DNA of 64,000 nucleotides from Ruminococcus sp. (GTDB taxonomy: Bacteria > Bacillota > Clostridia > Oscillospirales > Ruminococcaceae): the NCBI GenBank assembly GCA_017622925.1, contig JAGAQC010000076.1:24471-88470 (forward strand). Reading direction: 5' to 3'. Of the stretch, positions 1 to 9,011 are shown piece by piece (within the stretch, counting starts at the first letter, position 1; the number at the start of each line of letters is the position of its first letter). The translations under genes were made by a program, and so were the position numbers. The notes under the pieces are model-generated. The model was not told the origin of the DNA. It did not search any database and saw nothing but the letters and a program-made list of their open reading frames with translations.

Positions 1-2240
1 ACGGCACGGATTATTATATGGATAAAGCAGGCGTGGGAGACTATGCGCTCATCACAATGGGCAAAGATTCCACAGGACACGCCGCTCCCATTCTTGATAA
101 GGCTGAATGTGTGAAAAGCTACAAGCTCGAAAACTCTATTTTCGGTTCGCAGAACAGTGTAAAAAGAACTGACGGAACAGACGTGGAAACAAGGAATGTT
201 GCCCTGTTTCAATCAATTTCGGACGTAAAGCTGAACTTCTTTGATGTGGAAAACGCTCCCGTTACAGAAGTAAAGCAGGGCGAGGTCATGATAGCAGGAA
301 AGTTCATACAGAAAAACGGTTTTGAGGTCGGCGATCATATCCTCATAAAGCTTGGCGATGTTCAGATGGAGCTGAAAATTGCAGGCAAGGTGAAAGACGC
401 TTTTTTAGGCGGCGATATAATGGGCAATACAAGATTTTTGCTGAATCAAAGGGACTATGACAAATTCCTGTCCGATGATATGATAAGAGCGCACTATCAG
501 GGAGAGATAGCTTATATCGAAACCGATGATGTAACGGCAATAAAATCCGTGATAGCAAATATACCGGGAGTTTTGTTCGACGGTACAAGAAGTATGCTTC
601 AAACTGCCTATGTCATGGATATGCTCGTGGCGTTTATCGTGCTTATATTAAGCGTGTGCCTGATAGTCGTATCATTTGTTGTACTTCGTTTCTCTATCAA
701 CTTTACCATTTCCGAGGAATACAGAGAGATCGGCGTTATGAAAGCTATCGGTCTGAAAAACCGCAAGATCAGGGGACTTTATATTGCCAAATATCTGATA
801 ATGGCGGTAGTCGGCGGAATTATCGGCTTTTTTGCAAGTATTCCCTTTGGCAATATGCTGCTTAAATCAGTAAGCGAAAATATGGTTCTCGGCAATAACG
901 CAGGTCTGCTTATAAATATTGCAAGCACAGTCGGTACAATATTTATAATTCTTCTGTTCGCTTACGGCTGTACGGGCAAGGTGAAGAAGCTTACTCCGAT
1001 TGACGCTATTCGTTCGGGACAGACAGGCGAACGTTTCCGCAAAAAGAGCTTTTTCAGAATCGGTAAAACAAACGCTAAGCCTGCGTTCTATATGGCGGTA
1101 AACGACATTTTAAGCGCGCCCAGACGCTTTATGACGGTTATTGTTTCATTCTTTATCTGCACTCTGTTTGTGCTGATACTGGTAAACACGGTCGCTACCA
1201 TGAAAAGTTCCAATCTTATCACCACATTCGGTACGAAAAGCGACATCTACATAACAGATATTGACAGCGCAACAAAGCTTATGAGTGAGGGCGACCGCGA
1301 AAGCGTCGAGGATAAACTGAATGACATTGCCGATTCGATTTCGGAGAAAGGTATGCCTTGTGAATTAAGCCTTGATATTCAGTATAAATATAAAATTATT
1401 TCCAAAGGAAACAGCTTTTCTTTAAGCTGCTCCCAGAGCGTCAATATTCCTGCGGACAAGTACGAATATTACGAGGGTACATCGCCGCAGAATAAAAACG
1501 AAATTGCAATAACTCCGCAGGTTTCCGAAATGCTTGACGCTGAGATCGGAGATACGGTAACGATAGACTTCGGCACGGAAAAAATCGACTGCATTATTAC
1601 CGCATACTTTCAGACGATGAACCAAATGGGCGAGGTTATCCGTCTTAGCGATGAAGCCCCCACCGATATGAGCTTTGTTGCGAATTTCAGGCAGTATCAG
1701 GTCGATTTCACCGATTCCCCAACTGATAAAGAAATTGAAAACCGCAAGGAAAAGATAAAGGAGCTTTTCGATAATGCCGATGTAATGAACGCTGCGGAAT
1801 ACTGCATGGACTGCATATCGGTCGTTCCCACTATGGAGGCTGTTCAGTATATGCTCCTCGCAATAACCATAATCGTTGTGATACTTGTTACGGTCTTGGT
1901 GGAACGCTCGTTTATCTCCGATGAACGCAGTCAGATCGCTCTACTGAAAGCTATCGGCTTCAAGAACGGCGCAATAATCAAATGGCATACGCTGCGTTTC
2001 GGCATAGCTGCGCTTGCGGCGGCGATTCTTGCGGCGGTAGCTTCCATACCCATGACTAACCTTTGCATTTCGCCTATTTTCGGAATGATGGGCGCAGTTG
2101 ATATTGACTTCATGATCGACCCGTTAAAGGTATTCCTGCTCTATCCCCTGATTATTTTTGCCGTAACTGTCCTGACAGCGTGGCTTACCTCGCTTTACAC
2201 CAAAACGATAAAAACTTCCGAAGCTGCTAACATTGAATAA
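1..2240 (+). CDS. FtsX-family ABC transporter permease (5' partial)
   Basis: The reading frame is open to the left edge of the window, so the true start lies outside; the first ATG inside is at 18 and gives 740 residues. It carries two FtsX-type cores: a membrane segment near residues 195-225 followed by the motif EYREIGVMKAIGLKNRKI and two more segments to about 320, then a second set (segments near 372-395, 608-635 and the last 80 residues) with ERSQIALLKAIGFKNGAI. A large extracytoplasmic domain separates the halves. This two-core layout is typical of MacB/BceB-like permeases that export or sense peptides and lipids at the membrane. It lies 12 bp before its ATPase, and a two-component pair follows, as in peptide-antibiotic resistance modules. 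The substrate cannot be read from sequence. Confidence 0.9.
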   Translation, partial: GTDYYMDKAGVGDYALITMGKDSTGHAAPILDKAECVKSYKLENSIFGSQNSVKRTDGTDVETRNVALFQSISDVKLNFFDVENAPVTEVKQGEVMIAGKFIQKNGFEVGDHILIKLGDVQMELKIAGKVKDAFLGGDIMGNTRFLLNQRDYDKFLSDDMIRAHYQGEIAYIETDDVTAIKSVIANIPGVLFDGTRSMLQTAYVMDMLVAFIVLILSVCLIVVSFVVLRFSINFTISEEYREIGVMKAIGLKNRKIRGLYIAKYLIMAVVGGIIGFFASIPFGNMLLKSVSENMVLGNNAGLLINIASTVGTIFIILLFAYGCTGKVKKLTPIDAIRSGQTGERFRKKSFFRIGKTNAKPAFYMAVNDILSAPRRFMTVIVSFFICTLFVLILVNTVATMKSSNLITTFGTKSDIYITDIDSATKLMSEGDRESVEDKLNDIADSISEKGMPCELSLDIQYKYKIISKGNSFSLSCSQSVNIPADKYEYYEGTSPQNKNEIAITPQVSEMLDAEIGDTVTIDFGTEKIDCIITAYFQTMNQMGEVIRLSDEAPTDMSFVANFRQYQVDFTDSPTDKEIENRKEKIKELFDNADVMNAAEYCMDCISVVPTMEAVQYMLLAITIIVVILVTVLVERSFISDERSQIALLKAIGFKNGAIIKWHTLRFGIAALAAAILAAVASIPMTNLCISPIFGMMGAVDIDFMIDPLKVFLLYPLIIFAVTVLTAWLTSLYTKTIKTSEAANIE

Positions 2241-2252
2241 AGGAGAATTTAT

Positions 2253-3020
2253 ATGAACAAAGTATTAATAGCAAACGACCTCTGCAAAACGTACATTGTC
2301 AACAAGCGTCAGAACAACGTGCTGAAAAATGTGAATTTCAGCATCGACGAGGGCGAAATGGTCGCTGTAATGGGTCCGTCGGGTTCGGGCAAGTCTACCC
2401 TGCTGTACGCCGTTTCGGGCATGGACAGCATTACCGCAGGCGAAGTGCAGTTCTGCGGCAGGAATCTCTCTGAATTAAAGGAAAAAGAGCTTGCCGACCT
2501 CAGACTTGACGAAATGGGGTTCATCTTCCAGCAGATGTATATGCTGAAAAATCTCACCGTTCTTGACAATATTATTCTTCCTGCATGTCAGTCCGAAAAA
2601 AGAAAGGAAACTCGCAAAGAGACCGTACAAAGGGGCGAAACGCTTATGCGTAAGCTCGGCATTATAGATATTGCGGATAACGATATTACCGAGGTCTCGG
2701 GCGGTCAGCTCCAGCGAGCCTGCATCTGCCGAAGTATGATAAACGACCCGAAGATAATTTTTGCAGACGAGCCTACAGGCGCGCTGAACCGCACCTCCTC
2801 CAACGAGGTCATGGAGGAGCTTACCAAGCTGAACAACGAGGGTACTACGATAATGCTTGTTACTCACGATGTGAAAGTCGCCGCAAAATGCACAAGAGTG
2901 CTTTACATAGTTGACGGAAACATAAAAGGAGAGTATAATATAAGTAAGTACAAAAATGCTTCCCAAATGCGGGAGCGTGAACGCGCTTTAAATAACTGGT
3001 TAATGGAAATGGGTTGGTAA
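2253..3020 (+). CDS. ABC transporter ATP-binding protein, MacB/BceA-like
   Basis: This 255-residue ATPase powers the preceding FtsX permease. Visible motifs are Walker A GPSGSGKST near residue 42, a Q-loop (FIFQQMYMLKNLT), the ABC signature VSGGQLQRA, Walker B IIFADEPTGALN and the switch histidine in LVTHD. The DEPTGALN wording is characteristic of the MacB/LolD/BceA group. A short C-terminal tail beyond the ATPase fold (about residues 225-255) is rich in charged residues. The start is set by AAAGGAG shortly before the ATG. It is followed after 1 bp by the response regulator gene, which indicates one operon. Confidence 0.93.
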   Translation: MNKVLIANDLCKTYIVNKRQNNVLKNVNFSIDEGEMVAVMGPSGSGKSTLLYAVSGMDSITAGEVQFCGRNLSELKEKELADLRLDEMGFIFQQMYMLKNLTVLDNIILPACQSEKRKETRKETVQRGETLMRKLGIIDIADNDITEVSGGQLQRACICRSMINDPKIIFADEPTGALNRTSSNEVMEELTKLNNEGTTIMLVTHDVKVAAKCTRVLYIVDGNIKGEYNISKYKNASQMRERERALNNWLMEMGW

Positions 3021-3021
3021 T

Positions 3022-3684
3022 ATGACCGATATTCTGATTGTTGAAGATAATAAAGAGCTTGCAGACCTGCTGTGTGATTTTCTTCGCGCCGAAAATTACA
3101 CGGTATCGACTGCGGAAAGCGGCGAAAAAGCCTTGTCCCTGTACGAAAAATACGGGGCAAGGCTTATCGTGCTGGATATTATGCTGCCGGGAGTGGACGG
3201 ATTTTCCGTGTGCGGTAAGATACGTGAACAAAGCAATACTCCGATACTTATTGTAAGCGCAAAAACGGATAAGGATAACAAGCTTAACGGGCTTATTCTC
3301 GGAGCTGACGACTACATAGAAAAACCCTATGATATTGATATTCTCCTTGCTAAAATAGCAGGTATTTTCAAACGCCGATACGCTCTCGATGAAATTACCG
3401 AGGGCGATCTGACGCTTAATAAAGCGAACAAGACCGCCTGTAAAAACGGCGTTCCGATAAATATGACGGCTAAGGAGTTTGAGCTGCTCCGCCTGCTTAT
3501 CGAAAATAAGGGGAAAACCCTTAACAAGGAATATATTTTCAACACGATATGGGGAAGCGACAGTTTCTCTGAAATTCAGACTCTTACGGTGCATATAAAA
3601 TGGCTGCGGCAGAAAATCGAGGACGACCCCAAGAAACCGCAGCATATCCAAACAGTATGGGGCGTGGGGTATAAGTTTGTATGA
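3022..3684 (+). CDS. OmpR/PhoB-family response regulator
   Basis: A 220-residue regulator with an N-terminal receiver domain (acidic pair E8/D9, phosphoacceptor D52 in LIVLDIMLPGVDG, switch region LIVSAKT, lysine in YIEKPYD) and a C-terminal winged-helix DNA-binding domain from about residue 125 (TAKEFELLRLLIENKG, then TVHIKWLRQKIE and a terminal WGVGYKF). It overlaps the downstream kinase by 4 bp, so the two are translationally coupled. In related modules such a regulator activates the adjacent ABC transporter; here it is co-transcribed with the transporter, and any target promoter lies outside the window. Confidence 0.94.
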   Translation: MTDILIVEDNKELADLLCDFLRAENYTVSTAESGEKALSLYEKYGARLIVLDIMLPGVDGFSVCGKIREQSNTPILIVSAKTDKDNKLNGLILGADDYIEKPYDIDILLAKIAGIFKRRYALDEITEGDLTLNKANKTACKNGVPINMTAKEFELLRLLIENKGKTLNKEYIFNTIWGSDSFSEIQTLTVHIKWLRQKIEDDPKKPQHIQTVWGVGYKFV

Positions 3685-4922
3685 AAGCTTTTAACAGAAT
3701 TTTTATCGGTATGCTGCTGCTTATCGCTATAATTTTTGCAGGGGCAAATCTGCTGCTCCTGAATATTGATAATATCGGCAGCGGCAGACCGTATCGCGTT
3801 GAGATAGAACGGCTTTCAAGACTTATCGAAACGGACGCTGCTACAGCCGCCGCCGCTCTTTCAGACTGCGAGTATATAACGGGGATCGTAAAGCTTTCGG
3901 ACTGTCCCGACAGCTTTTATAAAGCCGACAGCGACTATGCAATACGTGAGATAAACGGCGAGCTTTATCGGTTCGACTATACCATGTCACGCAAAAACAA
4001 CGGCGATGTTGTTATCATAGTTAATTTGATTCTGACCGTCATGTCGGCGGTAATTGTCGGTATACTGGTCTATGTCCGCGCGAAAGTTCTTACTCCTTTT
4101 GAAAGGCTTACCAACGTTCCCTACGAACTCTCAAAGGGCAATCTCACCACGCCTGTCAAGGAAAACAAAAACCGATTTTTCGGCAAATTTATTTGGGGCG
4201 TTGACCTCCTGCGTGAAAATATTGAGGAGCAGAAAAAACGCGAGCTTGAACTTCAAAAGGAAAAGAAAACCCTGCTGCTGTCTTTGTCTCACGATATAAA
4301 AACTCCGCTGTCCGCCATAAAGCTGTACTCAAAGGCTCTTTCAAAGGGGCTGTATCCCGATAAGGCGAAGCAGCTCGAAATTGCCGAAAGCATAAACGAC
4401 AAGGCTGACGAAATAGAGGGGTATATCTCCCAGATCATCAAGGCGTCAGGCGAGGATTTTTTAAGGCTTGAAGTAAATAACGGCGAATTTTATCTCTCGG
4501 AGCTTATAAACCGCATTTCGGCTTATTACAGCGAAAAATTACGGCTCGTACATATTCGTTTCAGCGTTGGCAAATACGGGAACTGCCTTATCAAGGGCGA
4601 CATCGAACGCAGCGTTGAGGTACTCCAGAACATCATTGAAAATGCTATAAAATACGGCGACGGAAAGCTGATAGAAATAATGTTCAGCGAGGAGGACTGG
4701 TGTCAGCTTATAACCGTGAAAAACAGCGGAAATACGCTCCCCGATTCGGAAGTTATCCACATTTTCGAGAGCTTTTGGCGCGGTTCAAATGCCGATAACC
4801 AAAAGGGCAGCGGTCTTGGACTTTACATCTGCCGTCAGCTTATGAGAAAAATGAACGGCGATGTTTTTGCGGAAACCGAAAAGGGTCATATGAACGTTAC
4901 TTGCGTTTTTCAGAAAGTCTAA
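3681..4922 (+). CDS. Membrane sensor histidine kinase
   Basis: This 413-residue kinase partners the preceding response regulator. It has an N-terminal membrane segment (residues 7-28), a short extracytoplasmic region of about 85 residues, a second segment (residues 112-133), a HAMP-like linker, a HisKA domain with H204 in SHDIKTPLSAIK, and a HATPase domain with an N-box (EVLQNIIENAIKYGDG), a degenerate G1 (VKNSGNTLP) and a GSGLGLYICRQL box. The short sensor loop suggests signalling through the transporter or the membrane rather than a folded ligand domain, as in BceS-like kinases; this is inference. Its TAA overlaps by 4 bp, tail to tail, the stop codon of the opposing epimerase gene. Confidence 0.92.
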   Translation: MKAFNRIFIGMLLLIAIIFAGANLLLLNIDNIGSGRPYRVEIERLSRLIETDAATAAAALSDCEYITGIVKLSDCPDSFYKADSDYAIREINGELYRFDYTMSRKNNGDVVIIVNLILTVMSAVIVGILVYVRAKVLTPFERLTNVPYELSKGNLTTPVKENKNRFFGKFIWGVDLLRENIEEQKKRELELQKEKKTLLLSLSHDIKTPLSAIKLYSKALSKGLYPDKAKQLEIAESINDKADEIEGYISQIIKASGEDFLRLEVNNGEFYLSELINRISAYYSEKLRLVHIRFSVGKYGNCLIKGDIERSVEVLQNIIENAIKYGDGKLIEIMFSEEDWCQLITVKNSGNTLPDSEVIHIFESFWRGSNADNQKGSGLGLYICRQLMRKMNGDVFAETEKGHMNVTCVFQKV

Positions 4923-5935
4923 TTAAAAATCTCTTTTTTGGTTTTCTCGATAGCGGCAATCACCTTATCGCACCAAAGGTCAAATTCGGGGTCGCTTATC
5001 TGATATTCGGGGTGTCTGAGAATGTATTCTATAGTTCTTCTTATTCCCTCGTCAAATCGAACCTCCGCCTTAAAATCGGGAACTGCCCTTTTCAGCTTTT
5101 CGTTGTCAAAAACGACTGAGTTCGCCTTGTCGCCTATAAGACTGCCTTTGAAGTCATAGTCGCTCACCGAACACAGAAAATCGGAAGAAACATGATACGG
5201 GACAAGTTCAACTCCCAATGCGTTTGCGATAGAACCATATATCTGATTCCATGTTAGCGTTTCGTCCGAAGTTATCTGGTACGCTTCGCCTATTGCATGG
5301 ATATTTCCCATAAGTCCGACAAAGCCCTTTGCAAAATCGCTGTTGTGGGTCATAGTCCATAAGGACGCGCCGTCGCCGTGGATAATTACGGGCTTTCCCT
5401 CTATCATACGCTTTATTACCTGCCAACTTCCGTTTCTGCCGTGTACTCCGAGCGGAACGGAACGCTCGTCATACGTATGGCTGGGTCGAACTATCGTTAT
5501 CGGAAAACCGTTTTCACGATACATCTTCATAAGAAATTCTTCGCAGGCTATCTTGTTTCTCGAATACTCCCAGTAAGGATTCGCAAGCGTTGTCCTCTCG
5601 CTTATTATATAGTCGGAAACGGGCTTATGATATGCGGACGCCGAGCTGATATACATAAACTGTTTCGTTCTGCCGTTAAACAGTCTGTAATCACGCTCCA
5701 ACTGTTCGGGAACAAATCCGATAAATTCGCATACGGCGTCAAATTTCATTCCGTCAAGCTTTTTTGCCGCCGCAGCTTCATCGTTAATATCCGCATTTAT
5801 TACATTAACGCCCTGCGGAAGTTCCCTTTTCTGCGTTCCGCGGTTAAGAAGATAAACCTCCCATTCCTTTTCTGCAAGCAGCTTTGTTACAGCCATACTG
5901 ATAGTTCCCGTTCCGCCGATAAGTAATGCTTTCAT
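4919..5935 (-). CDS. NAD-dependent epimerase/dehydratase (extended SDR)
   Basis: A 338-residue Rossmann-fold protein. The N-terminal dinucleotide motif is LLIGGTGTIS, an acidic/basic pocket follows in LLNRG, and the catalytic region shows YISSASAYH with a YSRNK (YxxxK) motif near residue 150. These features place it in the extended short-chain dehydrogenase family, which acts on nucleotide sugars or related carbonyl substrates. The substrate is not determined. A GGAATAAGGAT element precedes the start. It is the second gene of a two-gene unit with the upstream iron-dependent alcohol dehydrogenase (13 bp gap). Confidence 0.87.
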   Translation of the reverse strand: MKALLIGGTGTISMAVTKLLAEKEWEVYLLNRGTQKRELPQGVNVINADINDEAAAAKKLDGMKFDAVCEFIGFVPEQLERDYRLFNGRTKQFMYISSASAYHKPVSDYIISERTTLANPYWEYSRNKIACEEFLMKMYRENGFPITIVRPSHTYDERSVPLGVHGRNGSWQVIKRMIEGKPVIIHGDGASLWTMTHNSDFAKGFVGLMGNIHAIGEAYQITSDETLTWNQIYGSIANALGVELVPYHVSSDFLCSVSDYDFKGSLIGDKANSVVFDNEKLKRAVPDFKAEVRFDEGIRRTIEYILRHPEYQISDPEFDLWCDKVIAAIEKTKKEIFN

Positions 5936-5948
5936 ATCCTTATTCCTT

Positions 5949-7130
5949 TCAAACTTCCGCTTTAGCCGCTATTTTATATATATTTGAAATATCCTCGGAC
6001 GAAAGCGATACGAAGCCTCCTGTTCTGCCGTCGCCAAGTCCGAATTTCCGTACAAGCTCGGGAATGTCTTCCTCCCTTGCGCCAAGCTGCTCAAAGTTTA
6101 TCGGCATACCTATCTCCGAAAGGAACTTCCTGAATCTGCGGATACCCTTTAACGCCGTTTCCTCGGGGTTCTCAAAATTCATTTCGCAGCCCCATATGCG
6201 AACCGCCGTCTGCGCAAATCGCATTACGTTATGCTTGTAAACGTATTCCATCCACGCAGGCATTATTACCGCAAGTCCTGCGCCGTGCGCGCAATCGTAA
6301 AGTCCCGAAAGCTCATGCTCGATAGCGTGGCTGTTCCAATCCTGACTTCTGCCTACTCCCACAATATCGTTATGGGCGACTGTTCCTGCCCACATTATAT
6401 TCGCTCTTGCCTGATAATTATGAGGGTCTGCTATGACACGGGGCGTTTCCTTTATCATTGTTAGCAGAACCGCTTCGCACAAACGGTCAGTTATCTCGAC
6501 CTCCGTTGTGTTCGTAAAATAGCGTTCAAATACATGCGCCATTATATCCGTTGCTCCGCAGGCTGTCTGATACGGACTGAGCGTTTCGGTCAGCTCGGGG
6601 TCAAGAATTGAAAACCTCGGACGCAAGAGGTCGGAGCTTGTGTCGCGTTTCAGCATTCCGTTTTCCTTGGTAATTACCGACGCTCCCGAACCCTCGCTGC
6701 CTGCCGCTGCAATAGTCAGGACTGTTCCCAACGGAAGCGCCTTTTCAACTACGGCTTTTCCGCTGTAAAGCTCCCAAAAATCACCGTCGTACATAACTCC
6801 TGCCGCAATTGCCTTTGCCGAATCTATACACGAACCTCCGCCGACCGACAGTATAAAGTCCACCTGTTCTCTGCGGCAAAGCTCTATCCCCTCGTACACC
6901 TTTGTGTCGCGCGGATTCGGCTGTACCCCTCCGAGAAGCACGCAGCTTATGTTCTCGGCTTCAAGGGACGCTTTCACTCGCTCGATAAGTCCCGAACGTA
7001 CTGCCGAGCCTGTACCGTAATGCACGAGTACCTTTGTTCCTCCGTACTTTTTTACGTATTTTCCGCACTCGCTCTCGCTGCTCTTTCCAAATATAAATTC
7101 CGTCGGACTGTAAAACTGAAAGTTCTCCAT
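5949..7130 (-). CDS. Iron-containing alcohol dehydrogenase
   Basis: A 393-residue group III dehydrogenase that reduces aldehydes or ketones to alcohols with NAD(P)H. It shows the nucleotide-binding LSVGGGSCIDSAKAIA near residue 95 and the four expected metal ligands: Asp and His in GATDIMAHVFE, and two His in AIEHELSGLYDCAHGAGLAV. Length and motif spacing match the YqhD/butanol-dehydrogenase branch. AAAAGGAG lies 7 bp before the ATG and a near-consensus promoter lies 50-75 bp upstream. A second member of the family is encoded at 61679-62845; the two differ clearly in sequence, so they are not a recent duplication. Confidence 0.92.
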   Translation of the reverse strand: MENFQFYSPTEFIFGKSSESECGKYVKKYGGTKVLVHYGTGSAVRSGLIERVKASLEAENISCVLLGGVQPNPRDTKVYEGIELCRREQVDFILSVGGGSCIDSAKAIAAGVMYDGDFWELYSGKAVVEKALPLGTVLTIAAAGSEGSGASVITKENGMLKRDTSSDLLRPRFSILDPELTETLSPYQTACGATDIMAHVFERYFTNTTEVEITDRLCEAVLLTMIKETPRVIADPHNYQARANIMWAGTVAHNDIVGVGRSQDWNSHAIEHELSGLYDCAHGAGLAVIMPAWMEYVYKHNVMRFAQTAVRIWGCEMNFENPEETALKGIRRFRKFLSEIGMPINFEQLGAREEDIPELVRKFGLGDGRTGGFVSLSSEDISNIYKIAAKAEV

Positions 7131-7178
7131 ATTTTTTTCTCCTTTTAAAATTTTTTTATCGTATGTTTTGCTCTTTTA

Positions 7179-7207
7179 ATTATATCATAATTCCTCTAAA
7201 TATTCAA
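7179..7207 (-). promoter_or_regulatory. Sigma-A promoter for the alcohol dehydrogenase/epimerase unit
   Basis: On the minus strand, TTGAAT is followed by a 17-bp spacer and TATAAT. The -10 box is 48 bp upstream of the dehydrogenase start codon. Confidence 0.75.
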
Positions 7208-7327
7208 GTGATTTTTAATAAAAATTTTGTGCATTTCTTGCTGTTTTTTTGCATAATTCAAGAAGTCTCCGTTAAGGGGAGATACAAAACAGGCTCTCAA
7301 ACATATAATAATCAAGAGGTGATTTAA

Positions 7328-8077
7328 ATGATAATATGTGCCGAAGTTATCGGAACAGAAGATAACAGACTTATTGTGCTTGACAAAGCGTCGCAGCAGG
7401 AGGTCGCCGTCAATACGCGCTGCCTTAACTTTAACAAAGGCGACAAAGTTAAAATAACGTACAACGGAATCATGACACGCAGCATTCCGCCGCAGATATG
7501 CGCAGAAAGTATAGTCAGATTGCCCGACAATTCCGCCGATGCCTATTTGCTCAGATACAATGAGATACTGAATACAATGACAGAAGAAATGTGCAGCGCG
7601 GAACTGACAGACAGTATTTCCCGAAATTTTATCGTTCAGATGATTCCTCACCACAGGGCGGCTGTCGAGATGTCCGAAAATATCCTGAAATACACCAATA
7701 ACGCCGAGCTTATTTCAATTGCGCAGAATATCGTATCGGAACAAACAAAAAGCATCGAGAATATGCAGGCGGCTTTAGAAACTTGCAGTTCCCTCGCAAA
7801 CTGCCCTTGCGATGTGAATTCCTATCAAAGTAAGTTCCGCTGCATAACTAAAACAATGTTTTATAAAATGCGTAACGCTTGCTCCGACTGCTGCGTAAAC
7901 TGCGATTTTATTCGGGAAATGATACCTCATCACGAGGGCGCGGTCAGTATGTCCCTCAACGCTTTGAGCTTCGAGATATGCCCCGTTTTAAAGCCTGTTC
8001 TGAACGCTATCATCGTTTCTCAGGAAAACGGCATTCGCCAAATGAAATGTCTCGCTAAAAATCTGAATTACAAATAA
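7328..8077 (+). CDS. Tandem DUF305 protein with a small N-terminal domain
   Basis: This 249-residue protein has no signal peptide. Residues 1-65 form a compact beta-rich region (VIGTEDNRLIVLDKASQQEV...) that I cannot assign with certainty. Two copies of the DUF305 core follow, each with its hallmark: FIVQMIPHHRAAVEMS near residue 105 and FIREMIPHHEGAVSMS near residue 200. A cysteine-rich linker lies between them (about eight Cys, including CPC and CSDCCVNC). DUF305 proteins are four-helix bundles often found beside copper or other metal-handling genes, so the double MIPHH motif plus cysteines suggests metal binding; this is inference. AAGAGGTGA precedes the ATG. It stands alone, divergent from the dehydrogenase gene. 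Confidence 0.85.
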   Translation: MIICAEVIGTEDNRLIVLDKASQQEVAVNTRCLNFNKGDKVKITYNGIMTRSIPPQICAESIVRLPDNSADAYLLRYNEILNTMTEEMCSAELTDSISRNFIVQMIPHHRAAVEMSENILKYTNNAELISIAQNIVSEQTKSIENMQAALETCSSLANCPCDVNSYQSKFRCITKTMFYKMRNACSDCCVNCDFIREMIPHHEGAVSMSLNALSFEICPVLKPVLNAIIVSQENGIRQMKCLAKNLNYK

Positions 8078-8088
8078 ACAGTTATATT

Positions 8089-8250
8089 TGTAGGGGACGG
8101 CGCCCTCGACGTCCCGTTTCCTGTGAATTGCGGCTACGGGGACGCATATCCCGTACATAAGAATACGGTCGGCAATGGGTGCAGCGACACGCTGCCGCAA
8201 GCTCGCTAATATTTTTAAACTCAAATTTATCTCCGCGCCTGTTGCAATTA
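8089..8250. repeat. GC-rich intergenic repeat (families R2 and R3)
   Basis: The 3' flank of the DUF305 gene carries the block TGTAGGGGACGGCGCC followed by CTCGACGTCCCG (8089-8122), repeated at 11717 and inverted at 11846. A second block (about 8129-8250) contains GCGGCTACGGGGACG, AATACGGTCGGCAATGG and CGACACGCTGCCGC and recurs inverted at 9114-9240. No gene is convincing here. Confidence 0.75.
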
Positions 8251-8285
8251 TTAAGCCGAGCCGTTAGCAATCGCTGTCTTTTAAA

Positions 8286-8330
8286 GCTAAAAGCTAACAG
8301 CTAACAGCTAAAGGCTAATAGCTAACGGCT
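8286..8330. repeat. GCTAANN heptamer array
   Basis: Six and a half tandem heptamers: GCTAAAA, GCTAACA, GCTAACA, GCTAAAG, GCTAATA, GCTAACG, GCT. The array abuts the stop codon of the permease gene at 8331. Confidence 0.8.
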
Positions 8331-9011
8331 CTACTGTCCTCCTATGGCGTTCGCTGCGAATCTATTCGGCATGGTAAATCTGTCGCTTTTCTTCCACCAA
8401 GCGTTTACAACAACAAGAGAGATACCTACACTGACAGCATATACGCCTACCGTTATTACTGCGGACGCTCCCAATGACAGCTCCGATATTCCGTCTATAA
8501 TTCCCGATTTTTGAATAACTTTCGGAATGAACAAAAAAACAAAATAGGGAATAGCAAAGCACCATGTCAGCTTTTTCTTTCCGTAGAACGCTGCTGAAAA
8601 AATCAACAGAGAGCTGCCTACAGAATCAATTATAAGCACATATGAAAGTCCCGTGACACCTAAATTGACTGCGGCGACTGCGGCAAAAACAATATCATAT
8701 ATCAGCGTCATTGCAAGTCCCGTTACTATGGGCGCAGCCGTGTAAAGAGCTTTTCCGCAGCTACATGACGTATAAAACTTATTCTGATATATCTTCAAAT
8801 TGCCTATCATTGCCATTAAGAAAAATCCGATTTTTCCCATTTGTATTGCGCCGAGCATGGACGAATGATCCTTGCTTCCCACAGGCTCGGGAGATATGAT
8901 AAGTAATGCCAGCATTGCTCCCGAAAATAGAATTGTAAAGCCTATTATAAACGGATTTGCTGCCGCTTTTAAATATAGCTTCATTGCTCTTAAAAAAATA
9001 TTTTTATTCAT
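8331..9011 (-). CDS. Membrane protein, probable permease subunit of a GntR-linked ABC system
   Basis: A 226-residue integral membrane protein with six hydrophobic stretches (about 19-40, 55-75, 90-110, 115-135, 150-168 and 180-202) and no recognised catalytic motif. It is last in the minus-strand series GntR regulator - ATPase - membrane protein - this gene, which resembles the Ytr-type ABC systems of Firmicutes in which small membrane proteins form the transport channel. GGAGAG lies just before the ATG. A repeat block of 364 bp separates it from the preceding permease gene, so co-transcription is less certain than for the other three genes. Substrate unknown. Confidence 0.72.
   Translation of the reverse strand: MNKNIFLRAMKLYLKAAANPFIIGFTILFSGAMLALLIISPEPVGSKDHSSMLGAIQMGKIGFFLMAMIGNLKIYQNKFYTSCSCGKALYTAAPIVTGLAMTLIYDIVFAAVAAVNLGVTGLSYVLIIDSVGSSLLIFSAAFYGKKKLTWCFAIPYFVFLFIPKVIQKSGIIDGISELSLGASAVITVGVYAVSVGISLVVVNAWWKKSDRFTMPNRFAANAIGGQ

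Noticed and set aside
2860-3651. A 263-residue frame antisense to the response regulator
   Set aside because: It spans two genes with clear motifs on the other strand.
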